The notes under the pieces are model-generated. The model was not told the DNA's origin and did not search any database. It was given only the letters and a program-made list of their open reading frames with translations. Positions 7,138-16,627 of a stretch of 16,627 nt of DNA are shown here, in pieces (the stretch's first letter is position 1; each line of letters starts with the position of its first letter). The translations under genes and the position numbers were made by a program. The DNA comes from JANLSO01 sp031362405 (GTDB taxonomy: Bacteria > Actinomycetota > Thermoleophilia > Miltoncostaeales > Miltoncostaeaceae). The DNA is taken from assembly GCA_031362405.1 (NCBI GenBank), contig JANLSO010000126.1, forward strand, positions 1 to 16,627, in the 5' to 3' direction.

Positions 7138-7161
7138 CGACCGAAGATCAGGTGAGAACGC

Positions 7162-9252
<2,091 letters not shown>

Positions 9253-9282
9253 TCGTCCTACGCGCCTTCAGGTTGGGTTAAT

Positions 9283-9318
9283 CCTCGGCCCGTCTGACGT
9301 TCGTGAGGCGGGCCGAGG
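9283..9318 (+). terminator. Hairpin terminator candidate after fusA
   Basis: CCTCGGCCCG (9283-9292) and CGGGCCGAGG (9309-9318) pair perfectly, and three inner pairs (TCT with AGG, including one G-U) extend the stem to 13 bp around a 10-base loop. It begins 30 bases after the fusA stop. The sequence after it is T-poor, so termination may need help. It marks the probable end of the rpsL-rpsG-fusA transcript. Confidence 0.6.
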
Positions 9319-9320
9319 TG

Positions 9321-9326
9321 CATTAT
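9321..9326 (+). promoter_or_regulatory. Possible -10 box for the bPH2 gene pair
   Basis: CATTAT matches four of six -10 consensus bases and lies seven bases before the GTG at 9334, directly after the fusA hairpin. With no Shine-Dalgarno sequence, a leaderless start is suggested. Confidence 0.35.
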
Positions 9327-9333
9327 CGGTGCG

Positions 9334-9843
9334 GTGACGGAGCCCGCGAAGACCAACTGGATCACCCCGGGGCGGACGCTTGATCCCCGGGTGGTGCGGG
9401 TGTGGACTACCGCGGCCGTGATCGCCACCGCGGTCGTGGTCGCCGGCGCATGCGCGGCGGCCGCCGTCTTCGGGATCGCCGACGTCGGGGGAGCCGCGAT
9501 CGGGGCGGCAGTGGCCGCCGCTCTGGTCGCCGTGGTCGGCGGTTCGCTTGCGACCGTTGTGCCGCGTCGCCGTTTTGCGCGTTTCCGCTGGGACGTCACC
9601 GACGACGGTGTCCTTGTGCGGCGCGGCTGGGTGTGGGAGGTGCTGCACATCGTTCCCCACACCCGAATCCAGGCGGTCGATGCGCGAAGCGGCCCGCTCG
9701 AGCGGGCCCAAGGGCTTGCGACCCTTCACCTGCGCACTGCATCGGCGACCGGGAGCCCTCGCATACCCGGGCTCGACCGCGCCGTGGCCGAGGCGTTGGC
9801 CGCTGATATCGCCCGTCGGGCCGGAGCAGAGGACGGGACGTGA
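9334..9843 (+). CDS. Membrane protein with bacterial PH domain (bPH2, YdbS-like)
   Basis: This 169-residue protein has two adjacent transmembrane segments (about residues 22-48 and 52-76). A cytoplasmic bPH2 (DUF304) domain follows (about 80-160): FRWDVTDDGVLVRRGWVWE, then HIVPHTRIQAVDARSGPLERAQGLATLHL. The motif of a basic strand, R-I/L-x-x-V, then a leucine-glycine turn is diagnostic of the family. In Bacillus the YdbS/YdbT pair is reported to help against some antimicrobial peptides; function here is inferred only by family. The next gene overlaps it by four bases (GTGA), so the two products probably form one complex. It takes the place where tuf usually sits after fusA. Confidence 0.85.
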   Translation: MTEPAKTNWITPGRTLDPRVVRVWTTAAVIATAVVVAGACAAAAVFGIADVGGAAIGAAVAAALVAVVGGSLATVVPRRRFARFRWDVTDDGVLVRRGWVWEVLHIVPHTRIQAVDARSGPLERAQGLATLHLRTASATGSPRIPGLDRAVAEALAADIARRAGAEDGT

Positions 9844-11306
9844 TCGACCCGGTCGAGGGGCGGCTGCACCCCTTGGCCGCCCTGCTGGGCGTCGGGAAGT
9901 TCGTGCGCGGATTCGGGCCCACGGCGCTCGTCGGCATCTTCGTGTTCGACGTCTCCCTTGCGATAGCCGTGCCCGTTGTGGTCGTCGCTCTGCTCGCCGG
10001 TGGGGTGTTTGCGGCTTTCGCGTGGTGGCGGTTTCACTATCGCGTGAGCGATGGACGACTCGAAGTTTCGCGGGGCGTCTTCGTGCGGCGCGAGCGCGTC
10101 GTGCCGATCGAACGGATTCGCGGGGTCGCTCTGGATGAGCCCCTGGCTCACCGCGTGTTCGGCCTGGTGCGCGCGCGCGTCGATGCCGCCGCCGCAGGCG
10201 ATGTCGCGGGGGAGCTCGTACTCGGCGCAATCAGCCGCGGCGACGCCGAACGCCTTCGTGACGCGGTCGTCGGTGAACCGGTCGCGGCCGCGGCGCAGGG
10301 CCCGGCCGTCGAGATCGACTCGGCGCCGCTTGCCCATATGGGTGCAAAAATGCTCTTTCTCTCTGGTGCGACCTCGCCGCGGTACGTTCTGGTCCCCGCA
10401 GGTCTGGCCTTCGGCGCGATCAACTTCGTCGACGACCTTGGCCTCGCCCGGTCGCATGACGGTGGCGTGTCGGACTTCGTGCTCGGCGGAGTCGGGCGCG
10501 CGGTCGATCGCCTCGGGGCGGCGGCGCCCGGGGATGTGGCCGGCTGGGCCGGGTTGTCCCTGGCCGTCCTCGTTGGCGCCGTCGTCGTTGCCGGGCTGGG
10601 AAGCCTCGTTGTCGACTGGGCATTCCGATTGCGGGCCGACGACACCCGCGTCATCACCGCCCACGGCCTTCTGGCACGCCGTCAGACGACGGTTGAGCGC
10701 CGCCGCCTCCTTGGCGTCGAAACCGTCGATTCGCCGTGGCGGCGACTGCTGGGTGTCGCGTCGCTGGTCGCGCCTGTCGGCGGGCTCGGTGCGGCTGCCG
10801 GGGAGTGGGGCGTCGGCCGCGTGCGGCTCGTCCCCCTGGCCCGCCGCGACTCGTTGGCCGCGCTCGAGACGAGGTTAGCTCCCGGGGCACCGGCTCTGCA
10901 CAGACATCCTCGAGCCGGGCTTGTACGCCGGATCGTTCGCGCGTGTGTACTCCCATTGATTGGAGCGATTGCCGCCCTCACGGCGGGCGAGCCCTGGCTT
11001 GCGGTCGTGGCAGTCCTCGCGACGCTCGTCATGCTCGTCGTTGCGATCGATCGGCATCGCAATCTCGGCCACGCACTCGGCCGCCAGTTGGTGCTGCGCT
11101 CAGGGTCGTTGGCCCGTCGGCGCTCGGTGATCGCGCCCGGTGCACCCGTCGCTTACGTCATTCGCCGCTCCCCGTGGCAGCGTCGGCACGGCCTCTGCTC
11201 CGTGGACGTGCACCTCGGCGTCGGAGCAGGCACGCGGTCGGCAGTCGATATCGGCGACGACCAGGCGGTTACGCTCATCGGTGGCCTCGCCCCATGGGTG
11301 TTGTGA
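9840..11306 (+). CDS. Membrane protein with three bacterial PH domains (bPH2, YdbT-like)
   Basis: This 488-residue protein alternates membrane segments with bPH2 modules. It has a hydrophobic region at about 28-62, PH1 at 64-142 (RRERVVPIERIRGVALDEPL), and a weaker segment near 178-196. A membrane helix at about 232-260 precedes PH2 at 260-344 (RRQTTVERRRLLGVETVDSP), and a hairpin at about 366-402 precedes PH3 at 407-485 (RRSVIAPGAPVAYVIRRSP). The repeated Arg-rich strand, R-x-L/I-x-G-V turn and W/L-x-R-x-x-GL segment identify the modules; PH3 is the most diverged. The GTG start at 9840 overlaps the stop of the upstream bPH2 gene. The partnership with a one-domain protein matches the YdbS/YdbT pairing. 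No enzyme domain is present. Confidence 0.85.
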   Translation: MIDPVEGRLHPLAALLGVGKFVRGFGPTALVGIFVFDVSLAIAVPVVVVALLAGGVFAAFAWWRFHYRVSDGRLEVSRGVFVRRERVVPIERIRGVALDEPLAHRVFGLVRARVDAAAAGDVAGELVLGAISRGDAERLRDAVVGEPVAAAAQGPAVEIDSAPLAHMGAKMLFLSGATSPRYVLVPAGLAFGAINFVDDLGLARSHDGGVSDFVLGGVGRAVDRLGAAAPGDVAGWAGLSLAVLVGAVVVAGLGSLVVDWAFRLRADDTRVITAHGLLARRQTTVERRRLLGVETVDSPWRRLLGVASLVAPVGGLGAAAGEWGVGRVRLVPLARRDSLAALETRLAPGAPALHRHPRAGLVRRIVRACVLPLIGAIAALTAGEPWLAVVAVLATLVMLVVAIDRHRNLGHALGRQLVLRSGSLARRRSVIAPGAPVAYVIRRSPWQRRHGLCSVDVHLGVGAGTRSAVDIGDDQAVTLIGGLAPWVL

Positions 11307-11349
11307 GACCCGGCCTCGTGCCAGGCGGCCCCGCCGCCGCGGTGGCCGG

Positions 11350-12284
11350 CTGACAGCGCCGCGATCAACGCGCGCTCGTCGTCATCGGACAGGCCCGCGC
11401 GCCGCGGTCCGTGCCGGTCGCGGCCGCTTTCCCGGGCGAGGGTGGGTGCGTTCGAGTGGGCGGAGGATGAGACCGGCCCGAGCGCCTTCGTGTTGTCGCG
11501 GGCGTTGACGCCGAACCAGTCGGGATCGACGAGCTAGAGAGGAAGACCGCTCGCCCATCCATCTTCGACCCTCCTGATCCACCAGCCACTGCGGGGCAGC
11601 GCGCACGACGGGGCCGGTGTGCCCTGACACGCTTCGTGCGACGTGGAGGTGCTCGTCCAGCGGGACGGCCGTGCCCGTGGCATTTAAGGTTCCGGCCGTG
11701 GCAGGGCTGCCGGCGTCGACGAGCCAGGCTGCCAGATCGCGCACATCAATCACCTGCGTGGAAAGGGTGGGCGCATCCGGCACCAGGACGGTGCCATCTT
11801 CGGTTGCGGGTCGCGCGAACCCAGCGGCCAATACCCGGAGCGGTCAAATCTCGCCGGGGCCGGCGATCAATCCGACCCGGGCGATCGACGCGGCTCGGGC
11901 CAAAGTTGGCGCTGGACAGGTTGCTCGCACGCGACCTTCGCCTGCCCGTAGGTGTCCATGCCGTGCATAACGTCTCCGTCGACTGGCGGCAGGACGGGGC
12001 TGTTTGCCGGAGGAAACGAACACGAAGGAGGTGCAATCGGTGAGCGCCCTCACGGCGCCATCGACGTGCCCTGGCTGTCGTGAGACATCAACGACGGCGT
12101 CCCACAGCCGGCGTGCCACCTGGTTCTACGCGTCGGATCCGGCGGGGTCGGCGCGGATCAGGGTCCCGCCGGGGCACTGCCGAACCACGCGCGAGACATG
12201 TGACCTCGTGGCCGCGCGTGAGCGCCGTAGCCGCAACATCGTCGCCGAGCCACGCCGATCCGCCGAGAATGAGAACCGCGTCAC
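11350..12284 (-). pseudogene. Decayed NAD-dependent epimerase/dehydratase-like gene
   Basis: Pieces of one Rossmann-fold protein appear in order across different frames. They are the N-terminal VLILGGSAWLGDDVA and RGHEVTCLARGS, then LIRADPAGSDA, WDAVVDVSRQPGHVDGAVR, FVFVSSG, VMHGMDTYGQAKVACEQ, ARVGLIAGPG, FDRSGYWPL, GFARPATEDG, QVIDVRDLAAWLV, VDPDWFGVNARDN and RRAGLSDDDERALIAAL. Repairs needed include one missing base near the start, an in-frame TAG at 12128-12126, and apparent loss of about 40 bases after FVFVSSG. One base is also missing in WPL-GFA, with further shifts near the C-terminus. The GTG at 12284 overlaps the TGA of the upstream oxidoreductase gene (GTGA), so it was once the second gene of that operon. 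The amount of damage makes sequencing error alone unlikely. The left boundary is approximate. Confidence 0.85.
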
Positions 12285-15001
12285 AACAGGTGCCTGGCGA
12301 GGAACTCAGCGGGATGCTCGACGGGTACCCCGGCGAGCTCGGCCACCTGTTGGCGGCACGAGGTTCCGGTCGCCACGACCCGTCCGTGCCGTCGGGCAGC
12401 GGGAAGGAGTCGGTCCTCCCCGATCTGGCGGGAAAGCTCGGGATGCAGAAACCCGAAGGCGCCCGCCATTCCGCAACATCCTGCGCCCGAATCGTGGGCC
12501 GTGGCACCCTCCACCATGCCGACGAGCGCCGCCGCCGGTCCGGCCGTGCCAAGGGCGCGGGCATGGCAATGCTCGTGTACCGCGACGTCAATCGGCGCCT
12601 CGGCGGCGCGTAGTGCGGGGCCGCCGAGATCGAGTACGGCCCGCGAGAAGCTGACGGTGGCAGCCGCCACCCAACCAACCCGCGGATCGGATGGCAGGAG
12701 CTTTGCGAGATCGTCGGTGAACATCGACTCGCACGATGGTTCCAGCACAACGATTGGTGTGCCGGCGATGGCAGAGGGGGCCAGCCGATCGAGCGCGCCG
12801 CGGGCCCGCCGCCGCGCCGCGTCGACCATCCCGGCCGACAGCAGCGGGCGTCCGCAGCAGCCCGGCGTGACGACCTCGACTCGCGCCCCGCACGCAGTGA
12901 GCACCGCCTGCGCGGCCGTCCCGATCTCCGGATGGAGAAACCGGGTGAAGGTATCTGCCATGAGCACCACCGTCGGCCCGGAGCCCGTTGCCGGAGCCGG
13001 CTGCCACGCTTGTCGAGGTCGCGGCAGCGTGCGACCGACCACTCGACTGCCGATCGCCGCCCCGATACCCGCGAGCGCAGGGGCTCGGCTTCCCAGCGCG
13101 AGCGCCTCGTGGGCGCGTCCGGCAGCGCGCTGTGTGAGCGAGAGACCGTGGCGCGCTGCGCGGTGGGCGAGGGCCTCAACTTTCATCCGCGCCATGTCGA
13201 CCGACGCCGGGCACTCGGACAAACACGCCTTACAGCCGAGGCACAGCTCCATCGCCTCGTGGAGGGCGTCGTCGGCGAGCCCGTCGGGTAAGCGTCCTTC
13301 CAATGCGGCACGCAAGAGCACTGCACGGCCGCGCGTGGAGTGGCGTTCGTCGCCGAGTGCTTGGAAGCTTGGGCACATCGTGCCCGCCGCCGATCGGCAC
13401 GCCCCGTTGCCGTTGCAGGCCTCGGCGGCCCGGGCCAGGCCACCCTCGGAGTCGAAGGCGACGGAGGTTGGCCAACGGCGCCGAGGCGGGGACGCGACAA
13501 TTCGCAACCCCGAGTCGAGGGGATCGGCGTCAATCAGCACACCCGGATTGAGAAGGCCGTTCGGGTCGAGGTGTCGTTTGACGTCACGAAAAGCATCCAT
13601 CGTTCGTGGAGTGAACATCCGAGGCAGGAGTTCCCCCCGGGAGCGTCCGTCGCCATGCTCGCCCGACAGCGAACCATCGTGCGCGGCGACCAGATCGGCG
13701 ACGCTCTCGGCGAGGCGCCGAAGACGGGCGATGGCTCCGTCGGCGCGAAGATCCATCAGCGGGCGGATGTGCAGGCATCCGACGCTGGCGTGGCCGTACC
13801 AAACGGCCGGAACCCCTTCGTCGACGAGCAGTCGCCGGACCTCGCCCGCGAAGCTCACCAGATGCTCGGGCGCAACCGCGGGGTCTTCGATGATCGCGAT
13901 CGGTTTGGCGTCACGCCCGATCTCGTCACCGCCGCGCAGAGCCCGCGCGATACCCGCCCGACGCACCGCCCACACGGCCGCCTGCTGAGCGTCGTCGGTG
14001 ATGACGTCCCGGAAGGTCTCGCCCACCTTCGGCAGATCCCGAAGGGCGCAGGCCACCTGCTCGGCGGATCCACTGAACTCGACGACGAGCATTGCCGGGG
14101 AGCCCGAGAACACCCCAACGAGGCCCGCGGTGGCCCGCGGGCGGTTGGCCGGGTCGACCATCGCGCCGTCGAGCAGTTCGATCGCCGAGGGATGCGTCGC
14201 CAGAAGGGGCACGACGGCAGCCAGTGCGGCGTTCACGTCGTCGAATCCCACGACGACCAGGCCACGACACGCAGGCAGCTCGACGAGCCGCAGCTCGGCG
14301 CGGGTGATCACCGCGAGCGTGCCCTCCGAGCCGCAGATCAGCCGCGGCCAGTCGGGCGCGTCGCCCCGCAGCGCGTCGAGCGCGTAGCCCGAGACCCGCC
14401 GCAGAAGCGTGGGCACCTCGACCGAGTCTGCCAACGCCGCGCACGCCGCGAGGGCTGCCGGGGCGGCATCACCGCGTCGCAGCGTCGCTCGGGTGCCGTC
14501 GGCCAGCACGACGTCCAGCGACAGCACGTGGTCGGCGGTAAGGCCGTGGACCACCGAGCGCGCCCCGGCGGAGTTGTTGGAGATCATTCCGCCGAGGGTC
14601 GCCCGGCTCGCCGTGGCGACATCGGGACCGAAGATCAGACCGCTCGCGGCGGCGCGCGCGTTGAGGTGGTCGAGCACGACCCCCGGCCCGACCCGAGCGA
14701 CCCGCCTTCCGGGATCGATCTCGATCTCGTCGAGGGCCGAGCAATCGACCACGAGACCGGTTCCCACCGTCTGTCCGGCGAGACTCGTTCCGGCGCCCCG
14801 CATCGTCAAAGGCATTCCGAGATCGCCGCAGACCTTCACCGCCGCTTCGAGGTCGTCGGCCCGCCCGGCCCTCAAGACCCCGCGGGGTCGTCGCCGGTAG
14901 AGGCTGGCGTCGCAGGAGTAGAGCTCCCGGGTACCCATATCGACCCGGAGACTTCCCACGACCTCTCCGGTCAGCCGACGGTGGAGTTCGGAGCCCTGCA
15001 T
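12281..15001 (-). CDS. FAD-linked oxidoreductase fused to Fe-S (CCG) domains, YdiJ/D-2-hydroxyacid dehydrogenase type
   Basis: This 906-residue two-part enzyme resembles E. coli YdiJ, a D-2-hydroxyglutarate dehydrogenase; the substrate here is not proven. The FAD-binding PCMH domain covers about 45-240, with TMRGAGTSLAGQTVG (66-80), SNNSAGARS and ICGSEGTLAVIT. The vanillyl-oxidase-type substrate domain follows, with SGEHGDGRSRGELLPRMF (446-463) and HLDPNGLLNPGVL. The Fe-S part has CNGNGAC plus MCPSF (Cys529, 535, 543) and the ferredoxin motif C-x2-C-x2-C-x3-CP (Cys587, 590, 593, 597). Two CCG heterodisulfide-reductase-like motifs follow, TPGCCGRPL (712-720) and GAGCCGMAG (839-847). It would oxidise a D-2-hydroxyacid and pass electrons through the clusters to an acceptor. 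All key cysteines are intact. The start is ATG 15001, six bases after a TAGCAT box. It is divergent from tuf. Confidence 0.93.
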   Translation of the reverse strand: MQGSELHRRLTGEVVGSLRVDMGTRELYSCDASLYRRRPRGVLRAGRADDLEAAVKVCGDLGMPLTMRGAGTSLAGQTVGTGLVVDCSALDEIEIDPGRRVARVGPGVVLDHLNARAAASGLIFGPDVATASRATLGGMISNNSAGARSVVHGLTADHVLSLDVVLADGTRATLRRGDAAPAALAACAALADSVEVPTLLRRVSGYALDALRGDAPDWPRLICGSEGTLAVITRAELRLVELPACRGLVVVGFDDVNAALAAVVPLLATHPSAIELLDGAMVDPANRPRATAGLVGVFSGSPAMLVVEFSGSAEQVACALRDLPKVGETFRDVITDDAQQAAVWAVRRAGIARALRGGDEIGRDAKPIAIIEDPAVAPEHLVSFAGEVRRLLVDEGVPAVWYGHASVGCLHIRPLMDLRADGAIARLRRLAESVADLVAAHDGSLSGEHGDGRSRGELLPRMFTPRTMDAFRDVKRHLDPNGLLNPGVLIDADPLDSGLRIVASPPRRRWPTSVAFDSEGGLARAAEACNGNGACRSAAGTMCPSFQALGDERHSTRGRAVLLRAALEGRLPDGLADDALHEAMELCLGCKACLSECPASVDMARMKVEALAHRAARHGLSLTQRAAGRAHEALALGSRAPALAGIGAAIGSRVVGRTLPRPRQAWQPAPATGSGPTVVLMADTFTRFLHPEIGTAAQAVLTACGARVEVVTPGCCGRPLLSAGMVDAARRRARGALDRLAPSAIAGTPIVVLEPSCESMFTDDLAKLLPSDPRVGWVAAATVSFSRAVLDLGGPALRAAEAPIDVAVHEHCHARALGTAGPAAALVGMVEGATAHDSGAGCCGMAGAFGFLHPELSRQIGEDRLLPAARRHGRVVATGTSCRQQVAELAGVPVEHPAEFLARHLL

Positions 15002-15007
15002 GCCTCG

Positions 15008-15013
15008 ATGCTA
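15008..15013 (-). promoter_or_regulatory. -10 box TAGCAT for a leaderless oxidoreductase start
   Basis: On the minus strand TAGCAT (15013-15008) is followed by six bases and then the ATG at 15001. No Shine-Dalgarno sequence is present. The spacing fits a leaderless transcript and supports the chosen start. Confidence 0.45.
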
Positions 15014-15077
15014 GGCCGTTGCAGCACCGTTCGCCGCCCAGATCGGGCGTCTCGAGCGAGGTTCTTCGTCGGTTGCC

Positions 15078-15106
15078 TTGCTACCCCCACCGGCCCTCGC
15101 TACTCT
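15078..15106 (+). promoter_or_regulatory. tuf promoter
   Basis: TTGCTA (15078-15083) and TACTCT (15101-15106) are separated by exactly 17 bases, an optimal sigma70-type spacing. Transcription would start near 15113, giving a leader of about 138 bases. It gives tuf its own promoter, separate from the str operon, and is divergent from the oxidoreductase promoter. Confidence 0.6.
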
Positions 15107-15136
15107 ACCCGGGCTTTACGGAGCACCGGCTCATCC

Positions 15137-15163
15137 GCGCGGCCTAACCGGCCGCGCATTTTT
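15137..15163 (+). terminator. Terminator-like hairpin with T-run inside the tuf leader (possible attenuator)
   Basis: GCGCGGCC (15137-15144) pairs perfectly with GGCCGCGC (15150-15157) around the loop TAACC. It is followed by A and five Ts (15159-15163). It lies about 25 bases after the predicted start of transcription and 88 bases before the tuf ATG. No plus-strand gene upstream needs a terminator here, so it is either an attenuator of tuf or the end of a very short RNA. There is no ATG, GTG or TTG between 15107 and the hairpin, so peptide-based attenuation is unlikely. Confidence 0.6.
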
Positions 15164-15250
15164 GCGTCGGGTTCCCTTTTTGACCCGGACCGAAAGACGC
15201 GTGCCCGGTATCCGCCGGTTGCGTGTTCTCGTGCCCCAGAGGAGCGATTG

Positions 15251-16441
<1,191 letters not shown>

Positions 16442-16459
16442 CACTCTGGCGGGTTCTCG

Positions 16460-16503
16460 CCCCGCCGTCTCCCCTGAAGAGGGGAGACGGCGGGGTTTTC
16501 TTT
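16460..16503 (+). terminator. Strong intrinsic terminator after tuf
   Basis: A perfect 15-bp stem (16460-16474 with 16481-16495; arms begin CCCCGCCGTC and end GACGGCGGGG) encloses the loop TGAAGA. It is followed by TTTTCTTT (16496-16503). It starts 19 bases after the tuf stop and should end most tuf transcripts before rpsJ. Confidence 0.95.
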
Positions 16504-16532
16504 CCCGGCGGACGTCCACGAAGGGCAGTGAG

Positions 16533-16627
16533 TTGCAGCAGAACAAGATCAGGATCAGGCTCAAGGCCTACGACCACGAGCAGATCGACAAGAGCGCGGC
16601 GTCGATCGTCGAGACCGCTCAACGCAG
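16533..16627 (+). CDS. rpsJ: 30S ribosomal protein S10, N-terminal part (runs off the window)
   Basis: The TTG at 16533 follows AAGGG (16521-16525) by seven bases. It opens a frame reading NKIRIRLKAYDHEQIDKSA and then SIVETAQR, the conserved N-terminus of S10. S10 is a component of the 30S head and also the NusE antitermination factor. About 31 codons are present; the rest lies beyond the window edge. S10 normally leads the S10 ribosomal protein operon (rpsJ-rplC-rplD and onward), which presumably continues downstream. The gap from the tuf terminator is only 29 bases, so an S10 promoter would have to overlap the terminator or lie upstream, unless readthrough feeds it. Confidence 0.93.
   Translation, partial: MQQNKIRIRLKAYDHEQIDKSAASIVETAQR

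Noticed and set aside
12024..12041. Consensus-like AAGGAGGT followed by GTG on the plus strand
   Set aside because: It lies inside the minus-strand epimerase remnant. The frame it opens is compositionally a shadow and matches no family.
11307..12284. Possible insertion sequence or mobile-element remnant between the bPH2 and oxidoreductase genes
   Set aside because: No terminal inverted repeats, target duplications or transposase motifs were seen; the stretch is explained by the epimerase pseudogene.
15165..15190. GGGTTC-like segment resembling a tRNA T-arm upstream of tuf
   Set aside because: The loop is ten bases rather than seven, and no acceptor, D or anticodon stems can be drawn around it.
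13340..15250. Long open frame on the plus strand, continuous and in frame with tuf, suggesting a 1033-residue EF-Tu fusion
   Set aside because: It is antisense to the well-supported FAD/Fe-S gene and has arginine-, proline- and alanine-rich shadow composition. The tuf ribosome site, promoter and family length place the start at 15251.

Overview
The window is high-GC DNA with frequent GTG/TTG starts. Its core is the bacterial str region: rpsL, rpsG and fusA, then tuf and the first 31 codons of rpsJ. Protein style, base composition and accessory genes (PIN toxin with a ribbon-helix-helix antitoxin, MepA-like endopeptidase, PQQ-type propeller, paired bPH2 proteins) suggest an actinobacterium, possibly of the Thermoleophilia/Solirubrobacterales type. 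That placement is inference from general resemblance; no phylogeny was run.

Layout. Positions 115-1531 (-) hold a secreted repeat protein that is readable end to end only if two one-base frameshifts are repaired. It is divergent from a secreted beta-propeller protein (1694-3157, +), with a perfect inverted repeat beside the propeller gene's start. Next come msrA (3212-3868) and a toxin-antitoxin pair (3885-4486). The toxin converges on a MepA-like murein endopeptidase (4483 to 5307 or 5390, -) and shares a CTAG with it, so both stop codons overlap. A divergent secreted protein of unknown function (5446-6123) precedes the str operon: rpsL, rpsG with no spacer, and fusA after a perfect 11-bp stem-loop.

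The usual fusA-tuf adjacency is broken. After a hairpin downstream of fusA there are about 6 kb of other genes: two overlapping membrane bPH2 proteins (9334-11306, +), then on the other strand a decayed NAD-dependent epimerase (about 11350-12284) and an intact 906-residue FAD/Fe-S oxidoreductase of the YdiJ/D-2-hydroxyacid dehydrogenase type (12281-15001). tuf therefore has its own promoter, with a leader carrying a terminator-like hairpin and T-run before the start codon. A very strong intrinsic terminator follows tuf, and rpsJ starts with TTG just beyond it.

Two general patterns stand out. Several genes have a TAnnnT-like -10 box only 6-9 bases before the start codon, as expected for leaderless mRNAs. 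Three genes carry apparent one-base losses in short G/C runs, although the housekeeping genes and the 2.7-kb oxidoreductase are intact. I found no CRISPR array, insertion sequence, rRNA or tRNA. I did not find an obviously new multi-gene system. The best leads are the tuf leader, the split str operon with inserted bPH2 genes, and the rpsG-fusA hairpin.
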